Shown here in pieces: positions 23,981-35,081 of a DNA stretch of 64,000 bases. Below the pieces are notes generated by a model that saw only the letters and a list, made by a program, of their open reading frames with translations, was not told the origin of the DNA and ran no database searches. Origin of the DNA: Gigaspora margarita (Eukaryota; Glomeromycota; Glomeromycetes; Diversisporales; Gigasporaceae); contig WTPW01000663.1 of NCBI GenBank assembly GCA_009809945.1, forward strand, positions 151,051 to 215,050, read 5' to 3'. How positions within the stretch are numbered: position 1 is the first letter of the stretch; each line of letters opens with the position of its first letter. The position numbers and the translations under genes are program-made.

Positions 23981-25389
23981 AACAATTGCTGGCGTTTGGT
24001 GCTACGCTAATAAAATTGCTTTTTGGGGTTGGTTTGGTTGTATTAACGTTTAATTTTGGAAATAGATTTTCGTTAAGTTAACTTTTTTTAGTAATTTTGG
24101 GTTTCACAAAATTCAACCGATTGTATAAAAAGAGCTCAATCTAGCTCAAGCGCACGCTTACGCGAAAGAGCTGAGCTAGCTGTATTGCGCTCAAAATATT
24201 TTCACTTGCGGACATCAGTTGTATATATATCTTAAAATGATAAATAATAATCAAAATAGGAAATTAATACCTCATACATGCATGAATAGCGATGAAACAC
24301 ATGCTATTAAAATTAAAGCAATTAAAGAAATTTACTAATTTATTTCGATTATTATCACTCTTGATTATCAAGGGCAGACTAAAATTCGAGTTATTTAAAA
24401 AATCATTAAAACAATAATTCATTTTTGATTATCTAAATATAAATTATTTTTAATTATCAAAAAAAATTTAAAAAAACTACGTATCAAGTATCATAATTTT
24501 TTTTTTTATTTACTGATATGCAATATTTATAATACTGCATAACGATAAGCATTACTGTATCTTACTATTATATTACTATATTACTATAATACCATATTAA
24601 CTGTAGATTTTCTTTTCATTTCTATTTATGTATAATTCATTCAATATAATCCGCATAAACTTGATATGTAATTAACATATAAGTAGCTGCGCGATTTTGT
24701 CAGGAACGTGATGTATGCGTGAACAGCATTCTTATACATTATTCCTTATACGATCATTGATGCAATCAACGATTTGATTAAATCTTCGATTGGATCATTT
24801 TCTATGAAGATGTTCTATGCATAGTGGATAATTCATTTATTAATTATACTAATTTCTAAAGAATCATGATCACACATGCGTACCAATAGTTAGTGGTAGA
24901 ATTACTGAATTATTAATTACGGCATAACATCTAATTGCCATAAAAATTATAAACCGTAATGCCATAACGTCGTAATGGCATAAAATCATAATGCCGCTGT
25001 TACCCTCTTAAAAATTTTCCTGCGCAAAATTCTTCATGATCATCAGTACTATCATTTTATGTAGATCACTACTAACGCATTATCGTTATTACATTTCTTG
25101 TAAATAATACATTTATACTTCGATTCCCTTACAGTATAATGTGTTATAGGGGTTAAGTTAAATAGTATATATTGAGTATGTTCCCTGTAGAGGACAAAAA
25201 AACCCACTCGCTCTAACATGTTCGTTAATAAAATAATAAAATAACCTTCCCATTATTATAAAAATTGCCTTCTTTTACATTTCTATATTTATGGTCCAAA
25301 GCTAAATTTGGAAACAATTTTCATAAGTTTATACGGACCGTGACACTGTCTTCCGAATTACGTAAACTATTACGTATTAACTGTTAAGC
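23981..25389. other. intergenic stretch
   Basis: 1.4 kb, AT-rich. Short inverted repeats such as gtaatgccataacgtcgtaatggcat (24960-24985) occur. No gene seen. Confidence 0.45.
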
Positions 25390-26212
25390 TTATTTTTCAG
25401 TTTAAAATCTGCAATGGTCAAAAGATTGAATTTGAGTTGCATCTGAAATCTGCTGAATGCGGCAACTTTGATGGACAATTTCATCTTAGACGTTGCTATG
25501 AAAAAATTATAAACACAGCCAAGGATAAAAAAACAGCATTTGAATGGTATTTTAAATCTGCTGCATGTGGCAATTCGAATGGACAATATAAACTTGAATA
25601 TTGTTATCGAAAAGGCATAGGCACAATCGAGGATGGAAAAAAAGCATTTGAGTGGAATTTGAAATCCGCTGAAAACGGAAATTCGAATGGACAAAATAAT
25701 CTTGGAAGCTGCTTTGAAAGTGGCATAGGAACAGCCAAGGATGAAAAAAAGGCATTTAAGCGATATTTGAAATCTGCTGAAAGTAGCAATTCAACTGGAC
25801 AAAATAATCTTGGAAGCTGTTATAAAAATGGTATAGGCGCAGCCAAGGATGAAAAAAAGGCATTTGAATGGTATTTGAGAGCTGCTAAAGGTGGCAATCC
25901 GAATGGACAGTTTAATGTTGGATTTTGCTATCAAAATGGCATTGGCACAACCAAGGACGAAAAAAAGGCACTTGAATAATATTTGAAATCCGCTGAAGGT
26001 GGCAATACGAGCGGACAATTTCAGTTTGGATTCTTCTATCAAAATGACATTGGCATAACCAGGGATAAAAAAAAGCATTTGAGTGGTATTTGAAATCTGC
26101 TGAAGGTGGTAGTGCGAATGGACAACATCATCTTGGATTTTGTTACAGAAATAACATAAGCATAGCCAAGGATGAAAAAAGGCATTTGAATGGTATTTTA
26201 AATCTGCTGAAG
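25390..26212 (+). pseudogene. Sel1-repeat protein fragment (host gene, broken)
   Basis: Seven tandem Sel1-like repeats of about 36 residues, with consensus SAExGNxNGQxxLGxCYxNG followed by IGTxKDEKKAFEWYLK. Sel1 repeats form a solenoid of helix pairs for protein binding; in Glomeromycotina such repeats often follow kinase domains, but no kinase is visible upstream. The repeat frame is open to TAA at 25977-25979 after repeat 5. Repeat 6 continues in the same frame after that stop, and repeat 7 is in another frame after an A-run near 26068. The last repeat ends abruptly at 26212, where a MITE (family Y copy 2) begins. tatttttcag just before 25401 could be a relic 3' splice site. Expression of a short repeat-only protein cannot be excluded, but the double break and the missing ends argue for a pseudogene. 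Confidence 0.85.
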
Positions 26213-26223
26213 CCCTATAAGAA

Positions 26224-26472
26224 CTCATACAGGGGAGTCCCCAAAATTCCGGATCGGGATACGTCAGAGTGCAACGAAGTCAGATAGGCTGGATCGTAAT
26301 TGATCAATTATACTCCAAGATCATAAAAATTTTACTAATAAATCTTATCCATCATTAAGTAAACAATGCCCAGCTGATAATTTTGCTATAGAACCTACTA
26401 ACAAGTAGGGATAAACGCTGACCTAGAACTGACGCACCCGACCCGAAAATTTAGGACAACCCTGTAAAAATC
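26224..26472. mobile_element. MITE family M copy 1 (ACAGGGGAGTCC), 10-11-bp duplication
   Basis: The ends are CTCATACAGGGGAGTCCCCA and its relative at the right, with matching subterminal CCGGATCGGGATACGTC and GACGCACCCGACCC. The target duplication is CCCTATAAGAA (26213-26223) and CCCTATAAAAA (26473-26483), which is the terminus of the host element Y. The duplication length fits Mutator-like elements. Copy 2 is at 29598-29842. Confidence 0.8.
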
Positions 26473-26738
26473 CCCTATAAAAAATTGGACCAGATCAGCA
26501 CGGGTTGGCGTCAGATATGCACGGATCAAGATCCGGATTTGTACAGGTATGGTCCAAATTGGTACAGATTTCGTGGACCATGTGGGACGTATGCCCGTAC
26601 CAAATGGATCGTAAATGGCTCGGGTTTTCAGCAGTTACTAGTCGAATCAGCACTGGATTTGGCACAGTAAATTCACGTGCCACTTGCGATAACGATTGGA
26701 TTAACTATAAATTATAAATTTACATAAGTAATCAATAT

Positions 26739-27439
26739 GGTTGTTGCTTGATTCCCCGAAAGTTAGTTCCCCGCCAGCTCATTTTTCCGACACTATATCC
26801 CCGACAGAATGTTTCACCTACAGCATTTTTTGTTGACAGAATCTTTCCTCGACATACCATATTTTCGACCTCCCCTTTCCTTGACAGGACATATTTTCGA
26901 AAAGACATTTTACTGACATGACGTACTTCAGAAAGAATATTTATCCGACATGACTTGTTTCCGACATCTTTTTCCGACAAGATCTTTCCCCGACTAGAAA
27001 TATAATTATTGGGTAGAGTGATATATTCGTGTTCATCACATCACATGATTAAGCACTCGGGCTAAATTAGGGTTAGGGTTAGGGTTAGATTAGGGTTAGG
27101 TGATAGTATAATTTAGGCCGAGTTGATAGTGCTAGTAAACAAAATGACGTGTTGAATGATTTCACGTGATGTGATGATTACTGGGTTTATCGTTCTTGTC
27201 GGAAAAAGTGCATTCAATAAAACTTATTGTCGGAGAAAAGTCAAATTAGAAATATGTCATGTCAGATAAATGTCTTGTCGAAAATATGAGATGTTAAGGA
27301 AAGGAGATGTCGAAAGCATGTTATGTCGAGGAAAGATTCTGTCAACAAAAAGTGCTGTAGGTGAAACATTCTGTCGGGGATATAGTGTCGGAAAAATGAG
27401 CTGGCGGGGAACTAACTTTCGGGGAATCATACCGTAATC
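26739..27439. mobile_element. young palindromic element N, 701 bp, 8-bp duplication
   Basis: Flanked by ATCAATAT at 26731-26738 and 27440-27447. The arms starting TGATTCCCCGAAAGTTAGTT are the same for about 105 bp with one difference and continue, less perfectly, to about 250 bp. The core has a second inverted repeat (gtgttcatcacatcaca with its partner near 27165) around ttagggttagggttagggtt (27068-27100). No coding frame. The near-identical arms imply recent insertion or arm correction. Confidence 0.85.
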
Positions 27440-27599
27440 ATCAATATAAGATGAACAAGCTAATTGCATATGAAGTAAAATTTTGTAAAGAATTTTTTTA
27501 TTAAGACATACAGATAAGCTTCATCAGTGAAATCATGAGATATTGCTCTTTTTTTAAAAAAAAAATCATTTACTGATCTTTCGCTTTCCACGAAACGAG

Positions 27600-28059
27600 A
27601 TGACGAAACTTTCAACATTGACGAATGACAAAACCTTTCGTCAAGCAATTTCTGAATGACGAATTGACGATTGACGAAACCTATGACGATTGATGAAGCA
27701 TTAGACAATCATTCTTTTCTTTCATAATGGAAATAAATTAGTCTATGCGAAGTTAATATTCTTTTTATGAAACACATCCGAAATTACCCGATGGTGTCAA
27801 TCGCCAGAATATATCCGGTGAGTCTTCTAACGATACTAAAAAATTCTTTACCTATAGCACTTAGAAAAACTTGTCATAAAATTTAAAAAGATAATAAATA
27901 AAGCCATATATTATCTTTTATAGCGTAATTTTTTTTATTTTTATATCAATCGTCAACAATTTCATCAATCGTCAATGGTTTCGTCAATCAAGTTTCGTCA
28001 GGTATGTAATTTGACGAAACATTCGTCAATTCAAAAATAGGTTTCGTCAAGCATCTTTA
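27600..28059. mobile_element. MITE family Z copy 1 (TGACGAAAC repeats)
   Basis: Inserted after cgaaacGAG and before GAGccaacacg (possible 3-bp duplication). Family Y copy 1 has the uninterrupted site. Rich in tgacgaaac and its complement gtttcgtca. The interior cctatgacgattgatgaagc matches the element at 39385-40107. Confidence 0.7.
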
Positions 28060-28292
28060 GAGCCAACACGTATCATGAACCAACAAGTATCACGAGCCAA
28101 CACGTGAGTAATGTACACATACAAACCATCTGAACGCGCCATTTCATATGATATAACATTACGTGCCACCCTTTCCCGTAATGTCTGTCATTTTTATCTT
28201 GCCATTCTGTAAAACATTCCTGTATGTGTGTACCATTTCGAGCATTCCCGACATCAACCTGTACCACCACCCGTACCACTTTTCTTATAGGG

Positions 28293-28775
28293 TCGATGAC
28301 AAACAATTCTAATGATATCAACTTAACCATCTAAATTTTTTTTTAATTTTATCTAAACTCAATTTTTTAACATGTTCATTGTATTCAAAGTCTTTTTTCA
28401 CATACAAAATCTAATTAACTGTTAAGTTGATTTAATCCACTTAACATATGTTAATTAAAAAAAAGTTAAAAGTGTTTAAATTAGCGACAAAGAATATTAC
28501 ATATTACGATTGAGATAATTTAATGTGTATTTAGGGAAGAACGAAAGAAAGTAAGAAAGAAAAAGAGCTCCCAGCGCATGGGCAGGCGCATGACTTGTTA
28601 CAGTATGTGATTAATCCGTGAGCACACGATCACAACACAGCAATCATCTAAATTCATTATATTTTCAGTGCTCATTTCATGAGTACTTTTTTTTGCATTT
28701 TTATTATATTTATTAAATGGGTTTCGCAGATATAACAAATTTTAAGTGATTACATATATTGTAATCGCGGGACTC

Positions 28776-28830
<55 letters not shown>

Positions 28831-29041
28831 ACAAATTGATCAAATCAGACTAAATTTCAAGAGCGATAAGTTCTGCAGCATAATGTATCATGATAGACAT
28901 TACTATAATTTAATGCAAACCAGATCATCCTTAACAACATAATATGTATCACTGGAATAATGTAACCATCGACGGGGAGAGCTTATGATATTCATGCCAA
29001 ACTTAACTTCGATGATTAATATAAATTTATGTAATCCTTAA
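28293..29041. other. intergenic stretch with 51-base A-run
   Basis: No gene. An uninterrupted run of 51 A lies at 28779-28829. The sequence around it (28680-28780) matches, partly inverted, sequence near 42830-43050, so it is a repeat fragment. Confidence 0.5.
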
Positions 29042-29206
29042 TTTAGAGATGAATTTGAGAGCATATGTTGTTCTGCGCGAACACATCCTTATATACATTC
29101 TGATTTCTATAACATTAACGTTAGTTTAGAGATGAATTTGAGAGCATATGTTGTTCTGCGCGAACACATCCTTATATACATTCTGATTTCTATAACATTA
29201 ACGTTA
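29042..29206. repeat. perfect tandem duplication, 83-bp period
   Basis: tttagagatgaatttgagag... to ...aacattaacgtta occurs at 29042-29123 and again at 29125-29206 without a mismatch. Recent event or an assembly artefact. Confidence 0.9.
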
Positions 29207-29234
29207 AAATTATAACATCTACGCTAAGATCTAA

Positions 29235-29466
29235 GGCCGCACAAAGTTAATTTTTCGTTTTGCATAAACCGCCGACCAATTTTTCCAAAAAAAATTTTTT
29301 TTTTAAATTCCTATTGTGCCAATTATTCCATTTTTGGCATTTAATTTTTTCTCCGGTGTCACCGATAATGACCTTCATTTTCAGTAATTACCCGATAGGC
29401 CCGATAAAAAAAGACAAAAATTTCTGATTCCATTTATGCAAACCGAAGAATTAACTTTGCGTGACC
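29235..29466. mobile_element. PIF/Harbinger-like MITE (GGCCGCACAAAG)
   Basis: TAA-GGCCGCACAAAGTTAATTTT at the left and AATTAACTTTGCGTGACC-TTA at the right. The subterminal tttgcataaacc pairs with tttatgcaaacc. 232 bp, non-coding. Confidence 0.75.
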
Positions 29467-29491
29467 TTAAATGTGAAGATGAATTAATTTA

Positions 29492-29516
29492 GGCCACGAA
29501 GTTAAAATTTTTTTTA

Positions 29517-29555
<39 letters not shown>

Positions 29556-29877
29556 TCCGACCCGCCGACGGAATTTTGAAACACCAAGGTTATGCAACTC
29601 ATACAGGGGAGTCCCAAAATTCCGGGTCGGGATACGTCGGAGTGCACCGGGATCATGGTCGGCTGGATCGGAATCGATCAATTTTGCCCATAAAAAATTT
29701 TACTAATAAATCATATCCATTCATTAAGTAAAAAATGCCCAGCTGATAAATTTGTTATAGAACCTGCTAACAACTAGGACTAAACGTCGACCTAGATCCG
29801 ACGAATCCGACCCGGAATTTGGTGACCCTCCTGTAAAATTCAGGTAATGCAAAACGAAAAATTAACTTTGCGTGGCC
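29492..29877. mobile_element. PIF/Harbinger-like MITE with nested family M copy
   Basis: TTA-GGCCACGAAGTTAAAA at the left and AATTAACTTTGCGTGGCC-TAA at the right. A T/A-run with cgacccgccgacgg follows the left end. It is split by the family M insertion at 29598. Confidence 0.8.
29598..29842. mobile_element. MITE family M copy 2, 10-bp duplication
   Basis: CTCATACAGGGGAGTCCCAA to the mirrored right end. The target duplication is GGTTATGCAA (29588-29597) and GGTAATGCAA (29843-29852), one difference. Closely related to the copy at 26224. Confidence 0.85.
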
Positions 29878-30004
29878 TAATAGCGCCATTTCAGTGTAAT
29901 GGTGTTTTCGCGAAAATTATGGTGTCTACACCAAATTTTTGGTGCATATATAGTTTACATTAAGCCATCAATAATACATAAAAATGCCAACATTATATTC
30001 GTTA

Positions 30005-30200
30005 CAATAGCAAGTAAGTTTTGTACAGAATGTTTACAGTAACTCATGATAAAATTTGTGATAATTCTGATGAAACTAACTCTGTTTTAACCACTCACCA
30101 AATGGCACTAGAATAGCAAGCAAGCTTGTAAGAGAATTTTTACGATAACTTACGAGAGAAATCACATAAATTAAAATGCACACAATCTCAACCACATTAA
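30005..30200 (-). repeat. satellite V, two units, reversed
   Basis: On the minus strand two units with gagttagtttcatcagaattatc and atgagttactgtaaacattc match the arrays at 23400 and 42690. Confidence 0.7.
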
Positions 30201-31140
30201 TCAATGAAAAATAAACAGGGACGCCGGTGGTGCCCGTCTAATACTAGTACGTTAATGGGTTCCGTTAGCTTTCTGTACTAAATTTAATATAAAGAAAAAA
30301 ATTATTTTACAATAACAAGCAATAAATTATATTTTAAACTTTGATAAAATATACTAATATTTTTTCTTTGCAAAATTTTAGCAAATTTATTTATAAAAAT
30401 TTTGCATAAATTACTTTACAAAATTTACTATATTAAATTTAGTACAGCACTTAAAAAATGATAAAAAAATATAAATTTATAATATAGTAATAAAAATAAT
30501 AAAAATTTATATTATTTAATCTATACTTGATTTTGAAATTGTAAAAAAAACTTTTTAAAAATAATTTATATTTATTTTACTATAAGGTATTGCAATCTAA
30601 AAAATAATTAAATTTATTTATAAAATATAGCAAAATTGTAGTAAATTAAAAGTAAATTTGTAGTAAATTTAATTTAAATCATCAAAAATATTTAATTTAA
30701 AAATTTTATTAAATTGTCAAAATATATATTAAATTTTTAACCAGTTATAAAGCTACTTTTCTAATTATAGTAAAAATAAATTTATTAAATTTTGTTAAAA
30801 ATTTTATAAAATATATATATATTTTAGATTTTATAATTGTATATTTTTTGTAAACAAATAAATACTATAGCAAATTATTTTATAAAAGTTTTCAACTGGA
30901 TAACTTGTTTATTAAGTTTGCTTAATTAAACAAAATCCTTCAGCTCATCAAAATAAAGAATCTGAAAGTATGAGCTCCCAATGTCTAAATTCGAGATGTG
31001 TGGAAGCTTTGGAATTTTTTTTATTAAGTCAAAACACTTAGAATAACACTTCTATCCATTAACCAATTTATTTTTACTTTGCCTAACGTAGGTTTTTAAA
31101 ATTCAATCAAAAGACTCACGAATATTATTGTTGAAGATAT
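30201..31140. other. very AT-rich intergenic stretch
   Basis: No gene. Mostly A/T runs between 30280 and 30900. Confidence 0.5.
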
Positions 31141-31610
31141 GGGATCTTTGCTAGGAAAATCACCCTTCGACACTTTCCGATCGGGTAATTTCGGACAAAT
31201 TTAGAGCAACATGCCAGTTCTATATAAATGTAAATCATCCTTTGCCTTTATTGATTCAATAGTTCATCAAATAGACTTTCGAATCATTAAAGTCAAATAA
31301 TGATTTGCATGCAAATAAAACCGGTATGTTTGTTTAAGTTCGTCCGAATTAGCCCGATCGGAAAATGTCGAAGGGCGATTTTCCTAGTAAGGCAAGACCA
31401 ATTTAATTCGGTGGTTTACATACCCCTCCCCCTCTTCTGCCTTCCCCCATTTTCCCCCCTCACTATATATTCGGAATTTCGGAAACCTTTTATAATATCG
31501 CGGATTATTTCGGAGAAAATTTTTATAATAAACTCCCTCCAGCCCCCCCTCTTTTGTGAGAAGGATGTAACGTAAACCACCGAATTAAATTGGTCTAGCC
31601 TAAAGATCCC
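31141..31610. mobile_element. MITE with GGGATCTTTGCTAGGAAAAT termini
   Basis: GGGATCTTTGCTAGGAAAAT followed by CACCCTTCGACACTTTCCGA pairs with TCGGAAAATGTCGAAGGGCG, ATTTTCCTAG and TAAAGATCCC. ATAT flanks both ends. The right arm is split by a PIF/Harbinger-like MITE at 31391-31600. The left arm serves as the uninterrupted control. Confidence 0.8.
31391..31600. mobile_element. PIF/Harbinger-like MITE (GGCAAGACCAATTTAATTCG)
   Basis: GGCAAGACCAATTTAATTCG at the left and CGAATTAAATTGGTCTAGCC at the right, flanked by an exact TAA duplication (31388-31390, 31601-31603). Other copies lie at 7139-7388 and 57391-57809. 210 bp; the two open frames inside are mirror shadows. Confidence 0.85.
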
Positions 31611-31954
31611 ATATAAAAAATTTATTTTTTTCATTAAGTCAAAATATTTATTATTATTATTTTTCCTTATTTATATCAAGATGGATCATGTCATTACTAC
31701 TGATATAGTTGATTAAATAAATAATTGCACCTAAGATATTCTTCAATCGGTGGAGAATGAAAACTAAACACGTAACTATTATTGACGTAGAGCAAATCCA
31801 CCATAATAACAAGTTTGAAAGTGAAAAATAAAATGCAAAATGGAAATCCACGCTGGTGTGCACAAAATTTAATTTATGATGTATACCAATTGACATTACC
31901 GAATCAGTGCAATATTTTTATATATCTATGATCATATAAGGAAATTTTTTTGGA

Positions 31955-32300
31955 ACATATTTTATCGCATCATTGATGTTCAAAAAACCTCATGTTCATA
32001 TCGTACAAATATAGAAATTTCCACAATGATCTTCTAGAGAAGCACAAATTTATCGCACCATTGATGTACAAAAAACCTAATGCTCATATTGTACAAATAT
32101 AGAAATTTCCACAATGATCTTCTAGATTCAAAAGAGAGATACTTCACAGGCCAGTAAACCATACTCTTCGTAGCATTCCATTCCTGGTATAGAGATTGCA
32201 CCCGGTAGGAAATGCTACTATGTGCATAGTAATTTATCCGGATAATTGGGGTAGAGATTTTTCCAATCTCTATCTCGGTATAAATTTGATCCACACAGGA
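31955..32300 (-). repeat. dispersed sequence R upstream of the aminotransferase (partly tandem)
   Basis: ttttatcgcatcattgatgt (31959) and tttatcgcaccattgatgta (about 32049) start two successive partial copies. The second continues to ggtataaatttgatccaca (32277-32295) with a 90-bp insert at about 32185-32275 relative to the copy at 14764-14935. On the minus strand it contains the HQWCDKF frame. Confidence 0.65.
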
Positions 32301-32422
32301 TGAAATGTGATGTGTGGAATTCCTCATTTATTTAAAGCAGTTGTAATTCGTCAAAATTACAGCAATTTCCTATAATTTATTGCAACTGAACTAAATTATA
32401 ATATTTGGCTTATCATAGAAAT

Positions 32423-34177
32423 ATGGCTTCTTCTGAAGAGACGAATGATAATGTTAACAAAATAAACATTGCTAAAGCATCGGAAAAAGTTATTCATTTT
32501 AAGCAAGATGGTAATTTAAAAGTTTAATCAAATAATTTATAAAGAAAAATTCATATTAATTATTTTTTTCATTAGTATGGTCTATATTCACACCATTGGC
32601 TTTAAAGTTTAACGCTGTGAACTTGGGTCAGGGATTTATGAAGTATTATCAATTTTATATATTTTAGATACTTCAATTATGTGTATACATGTATTATCTA
32701 ATACCGCTTTATTTTTGAAGCTTTCTACCACCAAATTTTGTTAAAGAGGCTGCAGTGAACGCTATTTTTCATAACGACTATAATCAATATAGGTAAAAAT
32801 TGTAAACGATATAATTCTACTTAAAGTACATGTTACTAAAATATAATCTTAAAACAGTCATCCTAAAGGGTCTTTACATTTAAGAAAAGCATTGGCGGAT
32901 ACTTATAGTCCTTTGTTGAACAGAACAATAGATCCAGAGACCGAAATACTAATTTCTGCCGGAGTTATTGAGGGGCTTTATTCGTTATTCGCAGGGTTGT
33001 TAGATGAAAATGATGAAGTAATTGTATTTGAACCATTTTATAATCATTATCCTGTAAGTAATTAAATTATAATAACAACCAATTAGATTTATAAATTTAG
33101 TTCATTTTGTCTTTTATTTATTTATTTATTTTTTTCTGTTTCAATGTTATATTAAGGAATATATTACAATGAATGGTGGAATACCCATTTATGTGACATT
33201 ACATCCTCAAGGCGACACATCTAAAACTATTTCTTCAGCTGATTGGAAATTTGATATTAATGAATTAAGATCAAAAATCACTAACAAAACTAAGATGATT
33301 GTTTTCAATACTCCGCATAATCCGACCGGAAAAGTTTTTTCAACGGAAGAAATGATAGATATTAGCAAAGTTGCTCGTGAATTTAATTTAATTATCATTA
33401 GCGATGAAGTAGTAAGTATTAAAATTGATTATTAAATGCTCAACCCAAGATTAATATAACAATAAATTATATTTGAAGTACGATAGGATTTGTTACAAAC
33501 CAAATATTCATGAACACATAGCTAATCTCCCAGAAATGTGGGAACGCACAATAACTCTTAACAGTTGCAGTAAAACCTTTGGAGTTACTGGTTGGCGTGT
33601 TGGATGGCTGATAGGCCCAAAAAATTTAATATCACCAATATTAGCAGCACACACGAGAATTGTATTTTGTGTAAATGCTCCGCTTCAAGTAAGTATTCTC
33701 AATACTTGTGGTTCAAATTTAAAGATTTTGATATAATTAACTATCTTTAAAAAAAAAAAACTCTAGGAGGCGATAGCAATTTCATTTGAAAAGGCCGACA
33801 AAGAGAATTACTATGAAATTAATTGCCAATTATATGAAGAACGTCGCGAAAAATTTATGAAAATATTGTCAGATGTAGGATTACCGTATACAATACCACA
33901 AGGCTCCTATTATATATTAGTTAATATCTCAAAAATTCTGATTCCATCAGACTATCAATATCCACCAGAAATACAATTTCAGACAAAAGATTATAAATTT
34001 TGTTATTGGATGACAAAAGAGATTGGTGTTGTTGCTATACCACCTAGCGAATTTTATAGTGAAGAAAATAAATGGTTAGCGCAAGATTATGTAAGATTCG
34101 CATTTTGCAAAACTGATGATATTTTAGATCAAGCTGCAATTGCTTTACAAAAGTTGAAAAATTATATCGTGGATTAA
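32423..34177 (+). CDS. BNA3: kynurenine aminotransferase, Bna3-like (7 exons)
   Basis: Exons by reading: 32423-32510, 32576-32642, 32721-32792, 32858-33053, 33157-33411, 33479-33688, 33767-34177; all introns are GT-AG and 65-103 bp long. They join in frame to 432 residues, normal for class I/II PLP aminotransferases. Motifs: LGQGFMNFLPP near the N-terminus, NTPHNPTGK (192-200) with Asn196, SDEVYD (223-228) with Asp224 and Tyr227, the cofactor lysine in SCSKTFG (Lys258), GWRVGW, and YVRFAFCK with the carboxylate-binding Arg406. The similarity to yeast Bna3 and mammalian kynurenine aminotransferases is strong, including VVAIPPSEFY. The expected reaction is transamination of kynurenine to kynurenic acid; related enzymes also act on other amino acids. 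The start chosen is the first ATG before the conserved core. No mitochondrial targeting signal is evident. Appears intact. Confidence 0.92.
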
Positions 34178-34654
34178 TTAGAAATTATTTAAAATTTAAC
34201 ATGATTGCTATTTCTTAATTTGTACCAATTATTGATAAAACCATTTATTATTTATAATATTCAATTGACCTTTTTTTTTTGAAAAATCATTTAACAAAAT
34301 TAATAAAGTATTTATTGAAACTAAACATATTTTATAAAAAACAATTTATTTAATGAACTTTTTTTTCTTCTTTTTTTTTTTAAAAAAAAAAAACCTCGCC
34401 TTTCTTACAACAATGAAATAATTTTAAAGATTATATAATAAGCTAAGAAAATTTTTGCTTAATAAAATTTTTAACAGAAAAACTGGAAATTTTTTTGAAT
34501 TTAAAGATAGTCTTGAAGTATTTTTCTTAACAAACTTAAAGCTTTATTTTATTAATATAAACGTGAAGTGTCTTACTAACTTATTTATGAACAAAAAGAT
34601 GATAGTTTGCAAAAGTTACAACATCATAAACATAATGATATTCCGGTGTCTGAG
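34178..34654. other. 3' flank of the aminotransferase gene
   Basis: AT-rich. Should contain the 3' UTR. No other gene seen. Confidence 0.4.
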
Positions 34655-34815
34655 TACATGATTAAAGTTAAGTTTGCATTGAAATATCGTGATTTCTACC
34701 ATGAGTTACTGTAAAAATTCTGTTACAAATCTTATTATTCCAGTGGTTAAGGTGGAGTTAGTTGTATTGGAATTATCATAATTTCTATCATGATTACCGC
34801 AAAAAAATTCTATAC
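34655..34815 (+). repeat. satellite V, about two units
   Basis: aagtttgcattgaaatatcg, atgagttactgtaaaaattc and tggttaaggtggagttagtt match the units at 23400-23980. Confidence 0.75.
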
Positions 34816-34821
34816 TAACTA

Positions 34822-35081
34822 CCGTAGTGCACTGACCAAAAGACCCGGGTCTTATACAAAATACCCGTCAAAAAACTTACAAAAGACCCGGTATATCATA
34901 CGGCAGCGGGTCTGTGCCGCAAGGAAAAAAAATTTTTAAGCATTTACGCATTTCACACTTACAATAAGCAGTCTAAAAATTTAAAAAAATCTATATTTAT
35001 TAATAGAGATCTTGTGCTTTACACCGGGTATTTTGCAATGGGGGTATTGAAAAAGGGGGTACTTTGGTCAGTGCACTACGG
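34822..35081. mobile_element. TA-flanked MITE, CCGTAGTGCACTGACC
   Basis: CCGTAGTGCACTGACCAAA at the left and TTTGGTCAGTGCACTACGG at the right are perfect inverted repeats. TA flanks at 34820-34821 and 35082-35083. 260 bp. A diverged relative lies at 12536-12780. Tc1/mariner-like. Confidence 0.85.

Larger units (their letters stand above)
26213..28292. mobile_element. MITE family Y copy 2 carrying three nested insertions
   Basis: The reverse of copy 1 (20952-21890): CCCTATAAG at 26213 and CTTATAGGG ending at 28292. Without the inserts at 26224-26472, 26739-27439 and 27600-28059 its interior lines up with copy 1, for example tacataagtaatcaatat joined to aagatgaacaagctaa. It abuts the Sel1 pseudogene directly. 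Confidence 0.8.

Noticed and set aside
25377-26228. Several minus-strand frames opposite the Sel1 repeats
   Set aside because: Phe/Ser/Leu-rich mirror frames of a repeat-coding strand; the plus strand carries clear Sel1 consensus.
27068-27100. Chromosome end or interstitial telomere
   Set aside because: Only about three TTAGGG units, located in the core of a palindromic MITE with its own target duplication.
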